A stretch of DNA of 64,000 nt from Thermoanaerobacterium thermosaccharolyticum DSM 571. Its GTDB lineage: Bacteria > Bacillota > Thermoanaerobacteria > Thermoanaerobacterales > Thermoanaerobacteraceae. The translations under genes were made by a program, and so were the position numbers. Below the pieces are notes generated by a model that did not search any database, was not told where the DNA came from, and saw nothing but the letters and a program-made list of their open reading frames with translations. Shown piece after piece: positions 55,938-64,000 of this stretch (positions are counted from its first letter, which is position 1; each line of letters starts with the position of its first letter). The stretch is from contig NC_014410.1 in the NCBI RefSeq assembly GCF_000145615.1, positions 602,001-666,000 on the forward strand, read 5' to 3'.

Positions 55938-56246
55938 ATGCTTAAGATTATTCTCTTTTGCTCTTCAGGTTCATCGACAAGCATGTTAATTGGCAGAATT
56001 GAAGAGGCAGCAAAAGCAAGAGGTATAGAGGTCGCTGTTGATGCATACCCTGAAGCACAGATGGAAAAATACGTTGAAGAAGCGGATGTAGTTCTCTTAG
56101 GTCCGCAAGTAAAATTCATACTGCCAAAAGCAAAGAAAATATGCAGTGAAAAAGGTGTACCTGTAGATGTGATAAATCCAGTCGTCTACGGTATGATGGA
56201 TGGAGAAAAAGTACTAGAACAAGCTTTAAGTTTGGCTAAAAAATAA
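55938..56246 (+). CDS. celA: PTS cellobiose-family EIIB subunit
   Basis: I use ATG 55938 (MLKIILFCSSGSSTSMLIG), 9 nt after AAAGGAGGG. The 102-residue protein has the EIIB-Cel P-loop with phospho-Cys8 in LFCSSGSSTSML, and the YPEAQMEKYVEEADVVLLGPQVKFI segment. It takes phosphate from the EIIA subunit and passes it to the sugar during import by EIIC, whose gene follows 40 bp later. Confidence -1.
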   Translation: MLKIILFCSSGSSTSMLIGRIEEAAKARGIEVAVDAYPEAQMEKYVEEADVVLLGPQVKFILPKAKKICSEKGVPVDVINPVVYGMMDGEKVLEQALSLAKK

Positions 56247-56286
56247 GTTTTTATTTTTAATTAATTAGAGGATAAGGAGTGTTAAG

Positions 56287-57612
56287 ATGAGTAAGTTTAC
56301 AGATTCGCTTGAAGAAAAATTGATGCCTATAGCTGGCAAGATTGCAGAAAATAGATATCTTACATCAATTCGTGACGGCTTCATGGTTGCTGTACCACTT
56401 ATAACTATAGGTGCAGTTTTCCTGTTGCTTGCAAACTTGCCGATACCAGGCTATTCTGATTTCATGGCCAAGACATTTGGTCAAAATTGGAGCACTTTCT
56501 TTATGAGGCCTTTTGAGGCTACAATGTCAATAATGAGTATATTCGTAGTATTTGGTATTGCATACAGCCTCGCAGGCCATTATAAAATTGATGGATTAAG
56601 CACGGCTGCAACTGCACTTGTTGCATTTTTGATATTTACGCCGTTTATAGTTAATTATACACCTGAAGGAGCTAAAAAAGCAATTCAAGTAAGCGGTGGC
56701 ATACCAGTTGACTGGATGGGCTCAAAAGGTCTGTTTGTAGGTATTTTGACGGCAATATTGTCGGTTGAAATCGTGAGATTTGTTGTAAAAAGAGGCTGGG
56801 TAATTAAGATGCCAAAAGGTGTTCCACCTGCAGTTGAAAAGGCTTTCTCTGCATTGATACCTGCGGCTATAGTTGCTATCATCATTGATGTAATAAGAAT
56901 GCTGTTTGCTATGACATCTTATGGCACAATACATCAATTTATATACACTGTATTGCAGATACCTTTGACAAGACTTGGCGATACACTGCCTGCTACGTTG
57001 ATTGCTAACTTCTTTGAAGGACTTTTCTGGTCATTTGGTATACACGGTGCAAACGTAGTTGGATCTGTTATGGGACCAATATGGTTGGCACTTGCAGCAG
57101 AGAACTTGCAGGCATTCCAAGCTGGTCACCCAGTTCCACACATCATAACGCAGCAGTTCCACGATATGTACATGCTAGTAGGTGGTTCAGGAAGCACATT
57201 AGGACTTGTACTTGCTATGCTTTTCTTCTCAAAATCAAGACAGGTTAAGACAGTTGGAAAGCTTGCTATAGTTCCAGGTTTATTTAACATCAATGAACCG
57301 GTAATATTTGGACTTCCAATCGTTTTAAACCCTATAATGGTTATACCATTCATATTGACACCTATGATTTTAGCTACTTTGACTTACATTGTAATGTCAA
57401 TAGGTTTGGTTGGACATCCAACAGGCGTTGTAATACCATGGACTACACCACCTATTATCGGAGGACTTTTGGTCTCAGGTTTTAGTGGTGCTGTATGGCA
57501 GATAATTGAATTAGTGATTTCATTCTTCATATACTTGCCATTCTTAAGAGTTGTAGATAGGCAGTACCTTGAGCAAGAGCAAGCAATGGCTGTTGAAAGC
57601 CAAAAAGGCTGA
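56287..57612 (+). CDS. celB: PTS cellobiose/lichenan-family EIIC permease
   Basis: The 441-residue permease has about ten membrane helices. EIIC-Lac/Cel motifs include YLTSIRDGFMVAVPLITIGAVFLL near the start and GLFNINEPVIFGLPIVLNPIMVIPFIL with the NEP substrate-binding motif, then HPTGVVIPWTTPPIIGG. It imports and positions the disaccharide for phosphorylation. The start ATG 56287 follows AAGGAGTGTTAAG. It is followed by a strong hairpin. Confidence -1.
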   Translation: MSKFTDSLEEKLMPIAGKIAENRYLTSIRDGFMVAVPLITIGAVFLLLANLPIPGYSDFMAKTFGQNWSTFFMRPFEATMSIMSIFVVFGIAYSLAGHYKIDGLSTAATALVAFLIFTPFIVNYTPEGAKKAIQVSGGIPVDWMGSKGLFVGILTAILSVEIVRFVVKRGWVIKMPKGVPPAVEKAFSALIPAAIVAIIIDVIRMLFAMTSYGTIHQFIYTVLQIPLTRLGDTLPATLIANFFEGLFWSFGIHGANVVGSVMGPIWLALAAENLQAFQAGHPVPHIITQQFHDMYMLVGGSGSTLGLVLAMLFFSKSRQVKTVGKLAIVPGLFNINEPVIFGLPIVLNPIMVIPFILTPMILATLTYIVMSIGLVGHPTGVVIPWTTPPIIGGLLVSGFSGAVWQIIELVISFFIYLPFLRVVDRQYLEQEQAMAVESQKG

Positions 57613-57619
57613 TATCATT

Positions 57620-57656
57620 GCAATTAGGCGGTTACAGTCCGTAATCGTCTAATTGC
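57620..57656 (+). terminator. 16-bp hairpin after the EIIC gene
   Basis: GCAATTAGGCGGTTAC pairs with GTAATCGTCTAATTGC (two G-T pairs) around AGTCC. TTTAAACATTTT follows, a poor T-tract, so read-through to the next two genes is likely. It probably lowers their expression or protects the EII mRNA 3' end. Confidence -1.
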
Positions 57657-57693
57657 TTTAAACATTTTAAAAGGTGTTAAGGAGATAAAATTT

Positions 57694-58203
57694 ATGAGTG
57701 TTTTGGAAGAGCTAAAAATAAGCTTGTTTATGCCTCAAAATTACAAAAGACTAAAAGGCGAATCTATAATCAAACTTCTCAGGTTTGATCTTATCGTGAC
57801 GATTTTTGGTGTAGTTTATTTAACACTTATTAAACTTATAATGTCACTATTTACAGGTAATTTTTCAGTGTTTTTAAATAGCTATTCACAACTATCATTT
57901 AAAAATATTGTATCTTCACTACTATTTCTGTATATTGGATTGATAGCATCGTCACTTGTACTATCACTTGTCTTTTATGTTGTGGCGCTTATCAAAAAGC
58001 AAAAAGAATTAAGCTATTACGATTTGATAGTTTATGCAACACATGCATTGACAATATGCGTAGTATTAGAAGAATTCTTTGGACCATTAGTGATAATTTT
58101 CTCCATAGGATATTTTCTAATATCATTAAGTGGAGAAAAATTTATTGCAAACTATGTGACTAACAAAACAAGAGGAGGAAAGAAAAATGGCAAAAGAATA
58201 TAA
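57694..58203 (+). CDS. Polytopic membrane protein of unknown function in the PTS operon
   Basis: I do not recognise this 169-residue protein. It has about four hydrophobic helices (residues about 30-52, 70-92, 95-115 and 128-148) and a basic C-terminus (NKTRGGKKNGKRI). It may be related to Yip1/DUF1189-type membrane proteins, but this is weak. ATG 57694 follows TAAGGAG. It overlaps the GH1 start by 17 bp, so the two are likely coupled in translation. Confidence -1.
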   Translation: MSVLEELKISLFMPQNYKRLKGESIIKLLRFDLIVTIFGVVYLTLIKLIMSLFTGNFSVFLNSYSQLSFKNIVSSLLFLYIGLIASSLVLSLVFYVVALIKKQKELSYYDLIVYATHALTICVVLEEFFGPLVIIFSIGYFLISLSGEKFIANYVTNKTRGGKKNGKRI

Positions 58204-59581
58204 GTTTCCAGAAGGTTTTTGGTGGGGATCTGCCACATCTGCAACACAGATAGAAGGTGCTGCAAGTGAAGACGGGAAAGGCATGAATGTATGGGACTAC
58301 TGGTATAAACAGGTGCCAAACCGCTTTTTTAACGGTGTAGGACCTGATGTGACGTCTGATTTTTACCATCGGTATAAAGATGACATAAAATTGATGAAAG
58401 AAATAGGTCACAATTCATTTAGATTTTCTATATCGTGGTCAAGATTGATTCCGGGTGGTGTAGGCGAAGTAAACAAAAAGGCAGTAGACTTCTACAATGA
58501 TGTCATAAATGAGCTTTTAGAAAATGGCATTATGCCCATAGCCACTTTATTTCACTTCGATATGCCAATTGAAATGCAGCATATAGGAGGATTTGAAAGC
58601 CGTCAAGTCTTGGAGAATTATAAAAACTATGCTAAGACATGTTTTGAGCTTTTCGGAGACAGAGTAAAAAGGTGGATTACCTTTAATGAACCGATAGTTC
58701 CAGCAGAAGGAGGATACCTTTATAACTTTCATTATCCAGACATTGTGGATTTTAAGAAAGCTATACAGGTATGTTTCAATACTGTATTAGCGAGTGCAAT
58801 GGCAATTAACGAGTTTAAAAAGTTAGAGATTAAAGATAGCAAAATAGGTATTGTGCTGAATCTTACTCCTTCATATCCTAGAAGCAACCATCCTGCAGAT
58901 TTAAAAGCGGCAGAGATAGCTGATCTTCTCTTCAACAGAAGCTTTTTAGATCCATGTGTCAAAGGAGAATATCCTGAGAAACTTGTAGAACTTTTAAAGA
59001 GTTACAACCATTTGCCGGTATATACAGAAGATGATCTTGAACTTATAAAAAATAATACAGTTGACTACCTTGGAGTAAACTATTATCAGCCAAGAAGAGT
59101 AAAAGCAAAAGAAAACATGCCTAACCCATACGGTGTATTTACACCCGACTGGTTTTTTGACGAGTATGTAATGCCGGGAAGAAGGATGAATCCGTACAGA
59201 GGATGGGAGATATACGAAAAAGGAATATACGATATCTTGATAAATGTAAGGGACAACTACGGAAACATAGAGTCATATATCTCCGAAAATGGTATGGGCG
59301 TAGAAGGAGAAGAGCGTTTCATAAAAGACGGCATAATCCAAGATGACTATAGAATTGAATTTATCAAAGGCCATTTAAAATGGCTTCACAAGGCTATTGA
59401 AGAAGGATGCAACGTAAAAGGCTATCACCTGTGGTCTTTCATGGATAACTGGTCATTCTTAAATGCATATAAAAACCGTTATGGACTTGTTTCAGTTGAT
59501 ATAACCACACAAAAGAGGACAATCAAGAAAAGCGGATATTGGTTTAAAGAATTAGCGAGAAACAATGGATTTAGTGAATAA
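58187..59581 (+). CDS. GH1 6-phospho-beta-glucosidase/beta-glucosidase
   Basis: The 464-residue enzyme starts at ATG 58187 after AGGAGG inside the previous gene. GH1 motifs are FWWGSATSATQIEGA near the start, acid/base Glu in WITFNEPIVPAEG and nucleophile Glu in YISENGMGVEG. The SFLNAYKNRYGLVSVD loop resembles clostridial 6-phospho enzymes, though the Lys position differs from LacG. As it ends a PTS operon it likely hydrolyses the imported phospho-disaccharide. Unlike the other GH1 gene in the window it is intact. Confidence -1.
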   Translation: MAKEYKFPEGFWWGSATSATQIEGAASEDGKGMNVWDYWYKQVPNRFFNGVGPDVTSDFYHRYKDDIKLMKEIGHNSFRFSISWSRLIPGGVGEVNKKAVDFYNDVINELLENGIMPIATLFHFDMPIEMQHIGGFESRQVLENYKNYAKTCFELFGDRVKRWITFNEPIVPAEGGYLYNFHYPDIVDFKKAIQVCFNTVLASAMAINEFKKLEIKDSKIGIVLNLTPSYPRSNHPADLKAAEIADLLFNRSFLDPCVKGEYPEKLVELLKSYNHLPVYTEDDLELIKNNTVDYLGVNYYQPRRVKAKENMPNPYGVFTPDWFFDEYVMPGRRMNPYRGWEIYEKGIYDILINVRDNYGNIESYISENGMGVEGEERFIKDGIIQDDYRIEFIKGHLKWLHKAIEEGCNVKGYHLWSFMDNWSFLNAYKNRYGLVSVDITTQKRTIKKSGYWFKELARNNGFSE

Positions 59582-59602
59582 ATTATGAACTTTTGTATAT
59601 TG

Positions 59603-59636
59603 TATGCCTTCAAAGACATGAAGGCATATTTTTTTA
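59603..59636 (+). terminator. Terminator of the sigma54 PTS operon
   Basis: TATGCCTTC / GAAGGCATA is a perfect 9-bp stem with an 8-nt loop followed by eight T. Transcription of the GH42/GH31 pair must therefore start downstream. Confidence -1.
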
Positions 59637-59696
59637 TGATTAAAATAACGGATGATGTTTTTTTAAAAAATTTAAAAAGTAGATAGGAGTTTTAAA

Positions 59697-59929
59697 ATGG
59701 ATGTCGTATTATATATCATAGGTGGAAGAAATGGAGATGATTAGTAATTGAACATTATGGGCATTCATTTGTCCCACTTTATGAATCAAATATAATAAAG
59801 ATTCCAAAAGAATTTTTTAATGATGTAAAAGATGGCAAAGTTATTTTAAAAGTTCATTTTTGGAGCGGCAGTATAGTCATGTATTTATTGGAAAAGCAGG
59901 AAAGAGATGTTTTTGGAATACCACAGTAA
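59697..59929 (+). pseudogene. Frameshifted remnant with a beta-sandwich-like C-terminus (HFWSG)
   Basis: ATG 59697, after ATAGGAG, opens MDVVLYIIGGRNGDD then stops at 59742. One missing T there would restore DDLVIEHYGHSFVPLY, and that frame (59741-59929) is open: KIPKEFFNDVKDGKVILKVHFWSGSIVMYLLEKQERDVFG. The VILKVHFWSG end resembles the last strands of carbohydrate-binding X2/CBM-type domains of secreted glycosidases. About 77 codons remain, so it is either a small frameshifted protein or a relic of a larger gene. The stretch 59582-59982 holds only this, a terminator and the GH42 ribosome binding site. Confidence -1.
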
Positions 59930-59982
59930 ATTTGGAAATGTAAATAGAATCAAGAATTTAAAAATAACAGGGGGTTAATTAA

Positions 59983-62046
59983 ATGACAAAGTATAAACCA
60001 ATAAGTGAAAAATATCCACACTTTCTTCATGGTGGAGATTATAATCCAGATCAGTGGTTGAACTATCCAAGAATTTTGGACGAAGACATAAGATTGATGA
60101 AATTGGCAAATTGGAATGTGGTAAGTTTAGGTATATTTGCTTGGGCAGCCATAGAACCAGAAGAAGGAAATTATCAATTTGAATGGCTAGATCGTATAAT
60201 GGACAAGTTGTATGATAATGGAATATATGTCATACTTGCAACGCCCAGTGCTGCACCTCCTGCATGGCTTGTGCAAAAGTATCCAGAAGTAGCGAGGGTT
60301 GATTCAAATAGAGTAAGGCATCTCTTTGGAGGAAGGCAGAACCACTGCTTTACGTCTCCAATATACAGAGAAAAAGTAAGAAGTATTAATAGAAAATTAG
60401 CAGAGAGATATAAAGACCATCCAGCATTAATTGCTTGGCATGTATCAAATGAATACGGCAATGATTGCCATTGCGATTTATGCCAGGAAGCGTTTAGAAA
60501 TTGGCTTAAGAAAAAATATGATAATGATATAAAAAAATTAAATCATGAATGGTGGAGCTACTTTTGGAGCCATACATTTACAGATTGGTCTCAGATACAA
60601 ACGCCATCACCAATTGGAGAAACAACGATACATGGATTAAACTTAGATTACAAAAGATTTGTAACAGATCAGACGGTAGATTTTTTTAAAAATGAGATTG
60701 CACCTTTAAAAGAGTTTACACCAAATATTCCTATAACAACTAATTTTATGGGGACTTTTCCGGGACTTAACTATTGGAAATTTGCAAAACATCTTGATGT
60801 CATATCATGGGACAGCTATCCAACTTGGCATGGAAACGAAGAGGATTGGGTAGTTGCATATAAAACAGCATTTGTCCACGACATCAATCGCTCCCTTAAA
60901 GGTGGGCAGCCATTTATGCTAATGGAAAGCACACCAAGTGTTACAAATTGGCAGCTCGTCTCAAAATTAAAAAGACCAGGAATGCATGCTTTATCATCAA
61001 TACAGGCAGTTGCTCATGGAGCAGATACTGTTCAGTATTTTCAATGGAGAAAAAGCAGGGGAGGCTTTGAAAAATTTCATGGTGCAGTAGTAGATCACTG
61101 TGGACATGAAAACACAAGAGTATTTAAAGATGTAAAAGAAGTAGGAGAAATACTAAAAAGGTTAGATCCGATTATAGGCACATCCGTAAAGCCAGAGGTG
61201 GCTATAATTTACGATTGGGAGAATAGTTGGGCGATAGAAGATGCAAAAGGTCCGAGGCAAGAAAAAAAGGATTACCTTTTGACATGCCAATCGCATTATA
61301 GGCCATTTTGGAGTAAATGTGTTCCAGTAGATGTAATCGACATGGAAAGTGATTTTAATGGATACAAGTTATTGATAGCTCCAATGCTTTACATGATAAA
61401 AGATGGTGTAGCTGAAAGAATAAAACAATTCGTAAAAAATGGTGGGACATTTGTAACAACATATTTAAGTGGTATAGTAAACGAAAATGATCTTTGTTAT
61501 CTAGGTGGTTTTCCTGGACCGCTAAAAGAGGTGTTGGGGATTTGGAGCGAAGAAATAGATGCATTGCACGACAAAGATGAAAATTATGTAGTTTTTAATG
61601 AAACTAACGAATTAGGCATTAGAGGTGAATATAAGACAAAGGAGCTTTGCGAAATTATTCATCTTGAAGGAGCAAGAGATTTAGCCAAATACAAAGAAGA
61701 CTTCTATGTAGGTTATCCTGCAGTGGCAGTTAATAATTATGGCAATGGAAAAGCATATTATATAGCATTTAGGAATAATGATGATTTTGTCGATGATTTT
61801 TATCGCAAAATAATAGAACTTTTAAATATAAAAAGAGCGATAGATGTTGATTTGCCAGTTGGAGTTACTGCTCAATTACGAACAGATGGAAATAGAGAAT
61901 TTATATTCTTGTTAAACTTCACAGATGAAGAAAAGAAATTAGATCTAAAAGACATTGAATATATAGATATAGTAGATAATAGCATGTTAGACGGAAAAGT
62001 TATGTTGCCGCCTTATGGATTTAAGATTATAGAAAAGGGAAACTAA
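59983..62046 (+). CDS. GH42 beta-galactosidase
   Basis: The 687-residue enzyme starts at ATG 59983 after AGGGGG. GH42 features are the opening FLHGGDYNPDQWLNYPRILDEDIRLMKLANWNVVSLGIFAWAAIEPEEG, acid/base Glu in HVSNEYGNDCHCDLCQEAF (with zinc-type Cys) and nucleophile Glu in PFMLMESTPSV. A trimerisation domain (about 400-600) and a small C-terminal beta domain follow. It is cytosolic. It likely hydrolyses short beta-galactosides and is followed after 13 bp by the GH31 gene, so the pair may act on a mixed oligosaccharide such as from xyloglucan. Confidence -1.
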   Translation: MTKYKPISEKYPHFLHGGDYNPDQWLNYPRILDEDIRLMKLANWNVVSLGIFAWAAIEPEEGNYQFEWLDRIMDKLYDNGIYVILATPSAAPPAWLVQKYPEVARVDSNRVRHLFGGRQNHCFTSPIYREKVRSINRKLAERYKDHPALIAWHVSNEYGNDCHCDLCQEAFRNWLKKKYDNDIKKLNHEWWSYFWSHTFTDWSQIQTPSPIGETTIHGLNLDYKRFVTDQTVDFFKNEIAPLKEFTPNIPITTNFMGTFPGLNYWKFAKHLDVISWDSYPTWHGNEEDWVVAYKTAFVHDINRSLKGGQPFMLMESTPSVTNWQLVSKLKRPGMHALSSIQAVAHGADTVQYFQWRKSRGGFEKFHGAVVDHCGHENTRVFKDVKEVGEILKRLDPIIGTSVKPEVAIIYDWENSWAIEDAKGPRQEKKDYLLTCQSHYRPFWSKCVPVDVIDMESDFNGYKLLIAPMLYMIKDGVAERIKQFVKNGGTFVTTYLSGIVNENDLCYLGGFPGPLKEVLGIWSEEIDALHDKDENYVVFNETNELGIRGEYKTKELCEIIHLEGARDLAKYKEDFYVGYPAVAVNNYGNGKAYYIAFRNNDDFVDDFYRKIIELLNIKRAIDVDLPVGVTAQLRTDGNREFIFLLNFTDEEKKLDLKDIEYIDIVDNSMLDGKVMLPPYGFKIIEKGN

Positions 62047-62059
62047 GGGGTTGATGATA

Positions 62060-64000
62060 ATGAAATTTACAGATGGAAATTGGCTTGTAAGGAAAGAATA
62101 CAAGATTTTTGGAGCTACTGAAGTAAATGATTATGAGATTATGGATAATAGTGTAATTTTATATGTACCTACGTTTCATGTAATAAGTAGAGGGAATACA
62201 TTAGGCGGTCCTCTACTAACTGTGGAAATAAGTTCGCCGATGGAAAATGTAATTAGTGTTAAATTATATCATTTTAAAGGTAAAGCGAAAAAGAGTCCTA
62301 AATTTGAAATAAATATAAAAGATGACGTAGAAGCAGATATAAAAGAAGATGATAGTTATATTACTTTTACAAGCGGGAATCTTATGGCGAAGATAAAAAC
62401 TAAAGGAGATTGGTCAATTGACTTTTTCGTAGATGGCAGACGTATTACTGGTACAGGCTTTAAAAATATGGCATATATAACATCGCAAAATGGAAAAAAC
62501 TATTTAAGAGAGCAATTAGACTTGGGTGTTGATGAATATATATATGGCTTAGGTGAGAGGTTTACGCCTTTTGTTAAAAACGGTCAAGTGGTAGATATAT
62601 GGAACAGGGATGGTGGCACCAGCAGTGAACAAGCGTATAAAAATATACCTTTTTATGTAACAAATAAGGGATACGGTGTTTTTGTAAATGATACAGGACT
62701 TGTATCGTATGAAATTGCTTCTGAGAGGGTTTCAAAAGTACAATTTAGCGTGATGGATGAGGAGATGGAATATTTCATAATAGGTGGAGAAACAATAAAA
62801 GACGTGCTTATAAATTATACTTCTTTAACAGGAAAGCCATCATTGCCTCCTGCATGGTCATTTGGATTGTGGCTTACAACATCATTTTTAACAAATTATG
62901 ACGAAAAGACAGTTAGCTTCTTTATAGATGAGATGATGAAGAGGGACATACCACTTAGTGTGTTTCACTTTGACTGTTTTTGGATGAAGGAATTTCAGTG
63001 GTGTGATTTCGAATGGGACTCAAGATACTTTCCTGATCCTGAAAATATGTTAAAGAGGTTAAAGGAAAGAGGTGTTAGGATATCTGTTTGGATAAATCCA
63101 TATATAGCCCAAAAGTCGAAACTTTTTGATGAAGCAACAGAAAAGGGCTATCTTCTGAAAAGGGCAAATGGGGATGTATGGCAATGGGATTTATGGCAGC
63201 CCGGAATGGGAATAGTTGATTTCACAAATCCTGACGCGTGCCAATGGTTTTCATCAAAATTAGAAAAACTTATTGACATGGGGGTAGATTGCTTTAAGAC
63301 AGACTTTGGTGAGAGAATACCAATAGATGTTGTTTATTACGATGGTTCTGATCCTGAAAGAATGCACAACTATTACACATTTTTATATAATAAAGTAGTT
63401 TATAATACACTTGCTAAAAAACTTGGGAAAGATAAAGCAATTGTTTTTGCAAGATCGGCAACGGCAGGTAGTCAACAGTTTCCGGTTCATTGGGGCGGTG
63501 ACTGCAATGCTACATATGAATCAATGGCAGAAACCTTACGCGGTGGTCTTTCAATAAGTATGTCGGGATTTGCTTTTTGGAGTCATGACATAGCTGGATT
63601 TGAAAGTACAGCCACACCAGATATATATAAACGATGGACAGCTTTTGGGCTTTTATCATCACACAGTAGACTTCACGGCAATGCGGCATATAAAGTGCCA
63701 TGGTTGTACGGTGAAGAAGCAGTAGATGTTTTAAGGTATTTTACAAAATTGAAAAACAAATTGATGCCATACTTATATTCAAAGGCTTATGAAGCATCAA
63801 TTACTGGAGTGCCTGTCATGAGGCCAATGGTTATGGAATTTCAAGATGATCCAACTTGTGCGTATGTTGATAGGCAGTATATGCTTGGAGACTCTTTAAT
63901 GGTTGCTCCAATATTTAACGAAGAAGGAATTGCAAAATACTACCTGCCAAAGGGAAAATGGACTAATTATTTAAATGGCGCAGTCATAAATGGTCAACAA
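62060..64000 (+). CDS. GH31 alpha-xylosidase/alpha-glucosidase (3' end beyond the window)
   Basis: From ATG 62060, 9 nt after AAGGGG, the frame is open to the right edge (647 codons). GH31 motifs are IYGLGERFTPFVKNGQVVDIWNRDGGTSSEQAYKNIPFY, LSVFHFDCFWMKEFQWCDFEWD, nucleophile Asp in DCFKTDFGERIP and the acid region ARSATAGSQQFPVHWGGDCNATYESMAETLRGGLS. These match YicI-type alpha-xylosidases closely. Only the last part of the C-terminal domains is missing. Next to GH42 it suggests use of xyloglucan side chains (alpha-xylose, beta-galactose); that is inference. Confidence -1.
   Translation, partial: MKFTDGNWLVRKEYKIFGATEVNDYEIMDNSVILYVPTFHVISRGNTLGGPLLTVEISSPMENVISVKLYHFKGKAKKSPKFEINIKDDVEADIKEDDSYITFTSGNLMAKIKTKGDWSIDFFVDGRRITGTGFKNMAYITSQNGKNYLREQLDLGVDEYIYGLGERFTPFVKNGQVVDIWNRDGGTSSEQAYKNIPFYVTNKGYGVFVNDTGLVSYEIASERVSKVQFSVMDEEMEYFIIGGETIKDVLINYTSLTGKPSLPPAWSFGLWLTTSFLTNYDEKTVSFFIDEMMKRDIPLSVFHFDCFWMKEFQWCDFEWDSRYFPDPENMLKRLKERGVRISVWINPYIAQKSKLFDEATEKGYLLKRANGDVWQWDLWQPGMGIVDFTNPDACQWFSSKLEKLIDMGVDCFKTDFGERIPIDVVYYDGSDPERMHNYYTFLYNKVVYNTLAKKLGKDKAIVFARSATAGSQQFPVHWGGDCNATYESMAETLRGGLSISMSGFAFWSHDIAGFESTATPDIYKRWTAFGLLSSHSRLHGNAAYKVPWLYGEEAVDVLRYFTKLKNKLMPYLYSKAYEASITGVPVMRPMVMEFQDDPTCAYVDRQYMLGDSLMVAPIFNEEGIAKYYLPKGKWTNYLNGAVINGQQ

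Overview
The window is AT-rich, low-GC Firmicutes chromosome. Gene content and order (uvrB-uvrA, FHA-FtsW-PBP, uvrC, hprK-PHP, comB, ftsEX, LicT and LevR-type PTS operons, and GH1/GH2/GH31/GH42 glycosidases) point to a saccharolytic anaerobic thermophile. Thermoanaerobacterium or a close relative is my best guess; it is inferred from memory of the gene families and was not checked by any search. I see no rRNA genes, CRISPR arrays, transposases or prophage genes.

Layout. (1) 1-7.0 kb: the 5' part of an FtsA-like ATPase (minus, cut by the left edge), a WYL-domain regulator (plus), a minus-strand Gld-type ABC-2 transporter operon (ATPase, permease, GldG-like, DUF4340-like), a small unknown protein and tRNA-Arg(CCG). 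(2) 7.1-11.5 kb: ribosomal protein L25/Ctc, lysA behind a complete lysine riboswitch, two small membrane proteins, and an MsmX/MalK-type ATPase. (3) 11.5-18 kb: a five-gene split glutamate synthase (minus), divergent from a PucR/CdaR-type regulator. The same 13-bp motif lies in the -35/-10 spacer of both divergent promoters. (4) 18-34 kb: a plus-strand housekeeping block with ftsE-ftsX, an M23 peptidase, an S41 protease, a PDZ membrane protein with an N-terminal frameshift, comB, uvrB, uvrA, FHA, FtsW/RodA, PBP and uvrC. (5) 34-40 kb: birA (minus) and a beta-glucoside operon (licT, EIIBCA, GH1) with two RAT/terminator modules. The GH1 gene has an in-frame TAA at codon 27. (6) 40-44.1 kb: hprK, a PHP phosphoesterase, a ROK kinase and an acyl-CoA synthetase-like gene. 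(7) 44.3-51.9 kb: a LacI-controlled cluster of two Gfo/Idh/MocA dehydrogenases, two TIM-barrel isomerases and a GH2 beta-mannosidase-like enzyme. (8) 51.9-59.6 kb: a LevR-type sigma54 activator (minus), a canonical -24/-12 promoter, then an operon with EIIA, a GrdB N-domain-like protein, EIIB, EIIC, a membrane protein and GH1. (9) 59.6-64 kb: a broken small gene, a GH42 beta-galactosidase and a GH31 alpha-xylosidase/glucosidase cut by the right edge.

How it fits together. The right half is a set of separately regulated glycan-uptake and hydrolysis modules (LicT antitermination, LevR/sigma54 activation, LacI repression), with HprK nearby as a likely global sugar sensor. The left half is nitrogen and lysine metabolism, cell envelope and division, and nucleotide excision repair.

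The observations I rate highest are: an 11-codon lysine-rich ORF with a strong ribosome binding site inside the expression platform of the lysine riboswitch; a stand-alone GrdB-like protein encoded between the EIIA and EIIB genes of a sigma54-dependent PTS operon with repeated AAACACTA motifs upstream; and the oxidoreductase/isomerase/beta-mannosidase cluster, which resembles oxidative glycoside-processing loci.
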